Source: Rutidosis leptorrhynchoides
Lineage: Eukaryota > Streptophyta > Magnoliopsida > Asterales > Asteraceae
DNA: 64,000 bases
Assembly: GCF_046630445.1 (NCBI RefSeq)
Contig: NC_092341.1
Location: forward strand, 26,364,001 to 26,428,000
Direction of reading: 5' to 3'
Positions 59,701-64,000 of this stretch are shown piece after piece. The notes beneath the pieces were generated by a model that was not told the origin of the DNA, did no database searches, and was given only the letters and a program-made list of their open reading frames with translations. Numbering within the stretch: the first letter of the stretch is position 1; each line of letters starts with the position of its first letter. Position numbers and translations under genes: made by a program.

Positions 59701-61194
59701 GCTAATGAGTTTTAGCTTTGAATTACCCTTCTCTCCATAAATCATCACCGGTATTTTATCCTTACCAGGAATACGAATTGCCTTCTTAGCACAAACAACT
59801 TCCGCTCCTATTTTGGACATCCAGTCCATGCCGACTATTACATCAAAACCTCCTAATTCTACGGGTATTAAGTCGATTTTAAACGTTTCTCCGGCTAGAT
59901 TTATTTCACAACCACGACAAATTTTATCGGCTTTAATTAGTTTACCATTAGCTAACTCAATCAAGTACTTAGCATCTAGAGGTAATGATGAACAATTCAA
60001 TTTAGTGTAAAAATTTCTACACACATAACTTCTATCGGCGCCAGTATCAAATAAAATAGATGCTGATAAGTTATTAATGGTAAACGTACCCGTAACAAGC
60101 TCCGGGTCTTCTCGTGCCTCTCTAGCATTAATAACAAACGCTCTTCCACGTGCAGGTCCGCCATTCTGATTCGGGCACTGGCTCTTATAATGACCTTGTT
60201 TTCCACACCCAAAACAAGTAATGTTAGCCAAAGCAGTTCTATTTGCTTTGGTGACAGGAGTCTTGTTACCATTTGCATTTGTAATGAGAGCCTTACAATC
60301 TTCAGCAAGATGTCCCTGTCGATTGCATTTGGTGCACAACACACTACAGTAACCAAAGTGATGTTTGTGACAACGGTTGCATAAAGGACTTTGTCCTTTG
60401 TAACCAAAGCATGAACCGCTACCCGCACCTTTCGGGGTTTCTGGTTTCTTAAAAGATTGTTGTTGGTAACCTCGATCATAATTTCCGTTCCACTTCCTTT
60501 TGTTACTCGATACCTTCACCTCAGTAGTGAATGCTTTCTTATCCAGAATGACCTGATCCATTAACTCGTTCGCCATGGTTATAGCTTCATGAATTATCTT
60601 AGGTTTCGACGCCGTAACGTTTGCCTTGACCTTTCTGGGCAAACCACCTTTGTACATTTCAATCTTCCGTGCTTCGGTTGGAACCAATTCAGGACATAGT
60701 AAAACCAATTCCATGAATCGCTGATTGTAGTTGGTGATTTCAGTACCAACCACCTTCAAACTTCGTAACTCATCTTCTAACTTAATAACCTCATTCCTTG
60801 GACAATACTCGGTGATTATCATTGCTTTGAATTCTTCCCATGGAGTATCATAAGCTACATCTCCTCCTACCGCCTTCACATAATTCTTCCACCATGTGAG
60901 TGCACTATCTTGTAAAGTGCACGATGCAAACTTGGTCATGTCTTTTTCATCACAACCACTGATTTTAAACACCGTCTCCATCTTTTCTATCCATCGGGTT
61001 AAACCGATCGGTCCTTCCGTTCCACTGAATGATGAGGGCTTGCAAGCTTGAAACGTCTTGTAGGAGCATCCTACACGAGGATTTGGGTTAACTGCAGCAG
61101 CTCTTGCAGCCTCAACCCATAACATTCTGTCGTTCACTCGCTGGTTGATGAGTTCCTCGAGTTCTTGTTCCGTCATTCGATTCAATCGCGCCAT
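56776..61194 (-). CDS. gag-pol: Element G gag-pol polyprotein (1472 aa)
   Basis: It is a single ORF. The gag domain is ~45-215. CCHC knuckles are at 287-300 (CTKC...H...C) and 327-340. Protease has DTGADRSY at 383. RT is ~585-790, with D655 (KIDL) and FIDD 717-720. RNase H has acidic residues D865, D928 and D971. Integrase has a zinc site (H1054, H1061, C1091, C1094) and the catalytic triad D1124, D1185, E1221, with 35 residues between the last two. The chromodomain is ~1416-1467 ([31 protein letters not shown]). The chromodomain defines chromoviruses and is thought to guide integration to marked chromatin. The ATG at 61194 aligns with the gag starts of A and B. No frameshift or stop is present, so gag and pol would be made as one protein and cut by the protease. 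Confidence 0.97.
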   Translation of the reverse strand: MARLNRMTEQELEELINQRVNDRMLWVEAARAAAVNPNPRVGCSYKTFQACKPSSFSGTEGPIGLTRWIEKMETVFKISGCDEKDMTKFASCTLQDSALTWWKNYVKAVGGDVAYDTPWEEFKAMIITEYCPRNEVIKLEDELRSLKVVGTEITNYNQRFMELVLLCPELVPTEARKIEMYKGGLPRKVKANVTASKPKIIHEAITMANELMDQVILDKKAFTTEVKVSSNKRKWNGNYDRGYQQQSFKKPETPKGAGSGSCFGYKGQSPLCNRCHKHHFGYCSVLCTKCNRQGHLAEDCKALITNANGNKTPVTKANRTALANITCFGCGKQGHYKSQCPNQNGGPARGRAFVINAREAREDPELVTGTFTINNLSASILFDTGADRSYVCRNFYTKLNCSSLPLDAKYLIELANGKLIKADKICRGCEINLAGETFKIDLIPVELGGFDVIVGMDWMSKIGAEVVCAKKAIRIPGKDKIPVMIYGEKGNSKLKLISCLKAKKCLEKGCYAILAHVNKVEKKEKCINDVPVARDFPEVFPEELPGLPPFRSVEFQIDLVPGAAPVARAPYRLAPSELKELQSQLKELLDRGFIRPSTSPWGAPILFVKKKDGSFRMCIDYRELNKLTIKNRYPLPRIDDLFDQLQGSCVYSKIDLRSGYHQLRVKEEDIPKTAFRTRYGHYEFLVMPFGLTNAPAVFMDLMNRVCSPYLDKFVIVFIDDILIYSKSEQEHEEHLRLILELLRKEQLYAKFSKCAFWLKEVQFLGHVVNSEGIQVDPAKTEAIEKWETPKTPTQIRQFLGLAGYYRRFIQDFSRIAKPLTALTQKGKKYEWTSEQENAFQILKKKLTTAPILSLPEGNDDFEIYCDASRQGFGCVLMQRKKVIAFASRQLKIHERNYTTHDLELGAVVFALKMWRHYLYGVKFTVFTDHKSLQHIFDQKQLNMRQRRWVELINDYDCEIRYHPGKANVVADALSRKEREPIRVRAMNIKIRMNLNSQIKEVQQEALNKENIKNEIMKKYEKQLVIREDGIRYFANRIWVPKLGGLRKLILNEAHKTRYSIHPGVGKMYQDLKTRYWWPNLKTDVATYVGECLTCSKVKAEHQKPSGLLQQPEIPEWKWDGITMDFITKLPKTAWGYDTIWVIVDRLTKSAHFLPIKETDRMEKLLRLYIKEVVSRHGIPISIISDRDSRFTSKFWQSLQEALGTRLDMSTAYHPQTDGQSERTIQTLEDMLRACVIDFGNGWDKYLPLAEFSYNNSYHASIGAAPFEALYGRKCRSPICWNEVGDRQLTGPEIIHETTEKIVQIKERLKTARSRQKSYANVRRKPLEFQVGDMVMLKVSPWKGVIRFGKRGKLNPRYVGPFKIIERIGPVAYRLELPQQLAGVHNTFHVSNLKKCLAKEDLTIPLEEIHVDEKLQFVEEPIEIMDREVKQLKQSNIPIVKVRWNARRGPEFTWEREDQMKQKYPHLFLDNAK

Positions 61195-61294
61195 TTCCTA
61201 ATGAAAGAAAATAATTATTCACATGGAATATTATAGATGTAGTGTGTATTTATAGTACATTTATAGCTTGTTAATAATATGAACCAGGTATTAT

Positions 61295-61375
61295 TATAAA
61301 AGCCTTTTCTTCTTATTAGCGTTTTATAATTATATCTAGGGTAGTACCTACCCGTTAATGTTCATACTTAATAGC
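61295..61375 (-). promoter_or_regulatory. Conserved gag-leader block with hairpin (element G)
   Basis: It corresponds to 3271-3352 in A and 16665-16745 in B. The palindromic core GGGTAGTACCTACCC is at 61339-61353. It persists although G has no F-box ORF upstream. Confidence 0.5.
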
Positions 61376-61554
61376 TTAGTACAGAACCAATTACTACAAT
61401 CTAAATAATACTTAACCATGGAAAATTATTGCATTTCATACTTCGCTATTTTACATATGCTTATCTTACATCGAACATTAAACAAACCACACTAATAATA
61501 TTATACAAAACATTATTTGATTCCATGGTTTAATTCGGCAGCGCATCGTTTGAT

Positions 61555-62013
61555 CTATTTCCCAAAACATTTATGTCCAGGGAATCCCCCAACGCGAATC
61601 CTAGCTGTCTCCCTACGTTTTGGCTGAGAAGCCGAAGAACTAGACGCCGGGATAGCACTAATAGGAATAGCGGGGATAGGGGTGGTAGTGTTTAGTGGAA
61701 TTGGTGCCACTTCATTCTCATTAAACTCGGGATTTGGATTTTCTAATTCACTAGCTTTTCGTTTCTTTCCTTGATCGTATTTTTCTTTCGTAATTTCCTC
61801 GGGTTCACTTTCCTCTTCGGGTTCACTTTCCTCCTCGGGTTCACTTTCCTCCTCGGGTTCACTTTCCGATATTTCTATAGTTGGTTCATCCGGAAATTGT
61901 GAGTCTTCCCCAAAAATACCACTTTCGTCATCGGATATGTTAATGACTGAAACACAATCTGAAGGTTCTGATTCGGAGTCGCTGAATGTGATAATAAGTT
62001 TCGAGCCCGACAT
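61555..62013 (-). CDS. ORF1 of element G: acidic EP-repeat protein
   Basis: This 152-codon ORF lies about 180 bp after the PBS. It has an acidic N-terminal part (SDSESEPSD, NISDDESGIF) and four SEPEEE-type units (about residues 50-76). A basic KKRKASE motif follows that could act as a nuclear signal, then a Pro/Ala/Ser linker, then RRETARIRVGGFPGHK. Position, repeat type and the C-terminal TARIR motif match ORF1 of A and B, so it is a conserved accessory ORF of these elements. The function is unknown. Confidence 0.7.
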   Translation of the reverse strand: MSGSKLIITFSDSESEPSDCVSVINISDDESGIFGEDSQFPDEPTIEISESEPEEESEPEEESEPEEESEPEEITKEKYDQGKKRKASELENPNPEFNENEVAPIPLNTTTPIPAIPISAIPASSSSASQPKRRETARIRVGGFPGHKCFGK

Positions 62014-62190
62014 CTATCACATAACAACTAACTCATTAGTACTTACATAATATTTACATATAAATTTTTAACCAACAGTGATAAGCAATGGTTTTTAAAA
62101 TCAGACCCGGTCAAAGTCCAGACTTTACTAATGTATCCTAACGACTTCTTGGTTAGACACACTAATGCAAACCTGGTTCGCTAAGACCAA

Positions 62191-62203
62191 CGCTCTGATA
62201 CCA
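62191..62203 (-). promoter_or_regulatory. Primer-binding site of element G
   Basis: On the minus strand, TGGTATCAGAGCG, initiator tRNA-Met type, lies two bases inside the LTR. Confidence 0.92.
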
Positions 62204-62205
62204 CA

Positions 62206-64000
62206 TGTCATAACCCGTCCTTAACCATAAGAACGCGTTAGATAACGTATGATTTCATTGCGAGGTATTGACCTCTATATGAGACATTTTTAAAAGAAAA
62301 ACTGCATATATTATACGTTACAAACCACAACCATTATTTTTGTTACAAGCTTAAGTCAATAAAAAGAAGATTAACGTTTAGCGATAATCTTCGACTTACA
62401 AACTTTACAAATGATGACAACAACACGGTTTCTAGCATATTTTACAATACAACATCTCGGATATGCAGTTTTATTTTTGACACAAACATGCGTACGCAAG
62501 ATCCTGGTTAGATCCAACATGATGCAGCGGAAGCTTTAGAAATCACCTGAGAATAGACATGTTTTAAAAGGTCAACATAAAGTTGGTGAGATATAGGTTT
62601 AATGCCGGCAGCAATATATATATAGACCACAAGATTTCGTATATAAACAGTTTAATAAAAGTATTCTAAATGGTTGAGCACTTGGTAACCATACTTAACA
62701 TTTTCACGTCGCATATTCCCTTTAATATGAAATCTTACTACACCGTACCAAGTGTAGTCACAAAACGAAGTACTGTGCAACCGTTGAATACTGGTCGTCC
62801 AGTCCGGTTGGGGTTGTCAGGCCCGATAGATCTATCAACAGGATTCGCGTTTACAATACCGCTGTAAATATTAGTTACCAAGCTACAGGGAAGTATGCCA
62901 GTGGTACAACTCAACGTAGAATATATTTTTCAGTTACTTGTGTCCATAATGTAAGACATAAAATACATGTATTCTCATCCCGAAATATTTAGAGTTTAAA
63001 AGTGGGACTATATACTCACTCTTGTCTTGATGATATATATAATTTGACTCGGTCTTCCGGTTGATATCACGAACCTATCCATATATAATATATCAATATG
63101 TTTTCATTTTAAAACAAACGTTATATATATATATACTTGTTATACTTTTAATACTTAGAATAATTCCTTAGTCCGTAGTTAGCATTTCTTTGTTAGTAAC
63201 TCAATTTTAATGGTTCATTTTTAGATGTTTAATATACCCGCAATGAAATAAACCAAACCCCCAACGAAATAAATAAAACCCCAACGTATATGAATTGGTC
63301 GAGATTAATCTTGACCCACGGTACCGGTGTTGTCAAATGACGTATTGCGTACATAAAGTACCGGTGTTGTCAAATGACGTGTTGCGTACAAACATGGGAT
63401 CTTATGATTAATCTTCTCGTGTTGCTTACGGGTGATCCTGAACCATATGAAATTGAATTATGAGTACATATATATAAAATATCATGTTATCTTATAAAGA
63501 TGTGATTTTATGTAAATTTTTCCAATGAATCCCGAAGTCAATTAAGTCTTGGATAACCAATTTTGTTTCGGTCATAGTTTCTTCGTTACAAGTCCGTTTT
63601 CGTTGATTCAAATTGCCATCTTCTTGGATCGAGTTCTTCTTTAAGACTATGAACTGTAAATACCTTGGTTTGTATTCAAAATCATACGGCATAGGTGAAA
63701 GTTTAGTGAAACATATGAAGTTAAACATTTTTGTTACAACAAAATCATTTAATGACCATTTTTCCAAAAATACTTATACTTTGAAAAACCAAGTTTTACC
63801 TTGTTAAATTAACATATAAATAAGTTATGTTACATGTCTTGAAGTATTTTAAAAGTTAAGTTAGAAGGATCTATTTAGTTTGCAAACAAGTTTGAAAACA
63901 TTCAAACTATGTTCTTGTTGTTAAACTTTTGTACCACAAAATAAGATAGCTATATATATATGAATTGAATAAGGTTATGAACATAGATTCTACCTCAAGT
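62206..64000 (-). repeat. Element G 5' LTR (1795 bp in window, continues beyond)
   Basis: It matches 53965-55757 with one C/T difference (near 62476) and one extra TA in a TA run (near 63128). The LTR start (promoter side) lies beyond the window edge. Confidence 0.93.

Larger units (their letters stand above)
53965..64000 (-). mobile_element. Element G: young, apparently intact Ty3/gypsy chromovirus (Tekay-like)
   Basis: It reads right to left: 5' LTR (62206 to beyond 64000), PBS, ORF1, gag-pol, PPT, 3' LTR (53965-56728). One uninterrupted gag-pol frame has all catalytic motifs. The LTR parts that can be compared (1.8 kb) differ by one substitution and one TA dinucleotide. It is inserted into element F. 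The other end is outside the window, so the TSD cannot be checked. Confidence 0.95.

Overview
This is plant nuclear DNA, from a eudicot and probably Asteraceae. The family guess rests on the general look of the LTR families and is an inference. Most of the window is nested LTR retrotransposons. There is one recognisable host gene, with eight exons on the minus strand, and a scatter of small non-autonomous elements.

Left block (1-25290). A Ty3/gypsy chromovirus (element A, plus strand, Tekay-like, LTR about 3.27 kb) has been split by a close relative (element B, minus strand) that inserted into A's 3' LTR. A later deletion removed about 770 bp of B's right LTR and the A/B junction, leaving a 2 x 2.5 kb inverted repeat. 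A sits inside the gag-pol of a small Ty1/copia element (C), whose 201-bp LTR survives at 25090-25290. Upstream of gag, A and B carry two extra sense ORFs: an acidic EP-repeat ORF (ORF1) and an F-box protein ORF. The F-box ORF is intact in B and frameshifted in A.

Middle (25291-49363). A complete Ty1/copia element (D, 27150-33913) has TSD AGTTA, a 29-bp tandem array in each LTR and a disabled polyprotein. It is followed by a 619-bp TRIM, a Helitron-like 3' end, a Stowaway MITE, and a 2.9-kb solo LTR with TSD TGAAG. The host gene (40679-43724) encodes a 541-aa membrane protein with a signal peptide and about five membrane segments. Beyond it lie AT-rich intergenic DNA, a hAT-type MITE with 8-bp TSDs, and two weaker MITE candidates.

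Right block (49364-64000). Element F (plus strand) has a 2.34-kb LTR and a gag ORF with no recognisable pol after it. It is interrupted by element G (minus strand), another Tekay-like chromovirus with one uninterrupted 1472-codon gag-pol. G's LTRs differ at only about two places over the 1.8 kb that can be compared, so it inserted very recently. G has ORF1 but no F-box ORF, so the F-box ORF separates the A/B lineage from G.

The most unusual content is the F-box plus acidic-ORF cassette upstream of gag in A and B. Next are the missing tRNA primer site and the U5/leader complementarity in D, and the gag-only element F. Boundaries and similarities were read by eye; no search or alignment was run.
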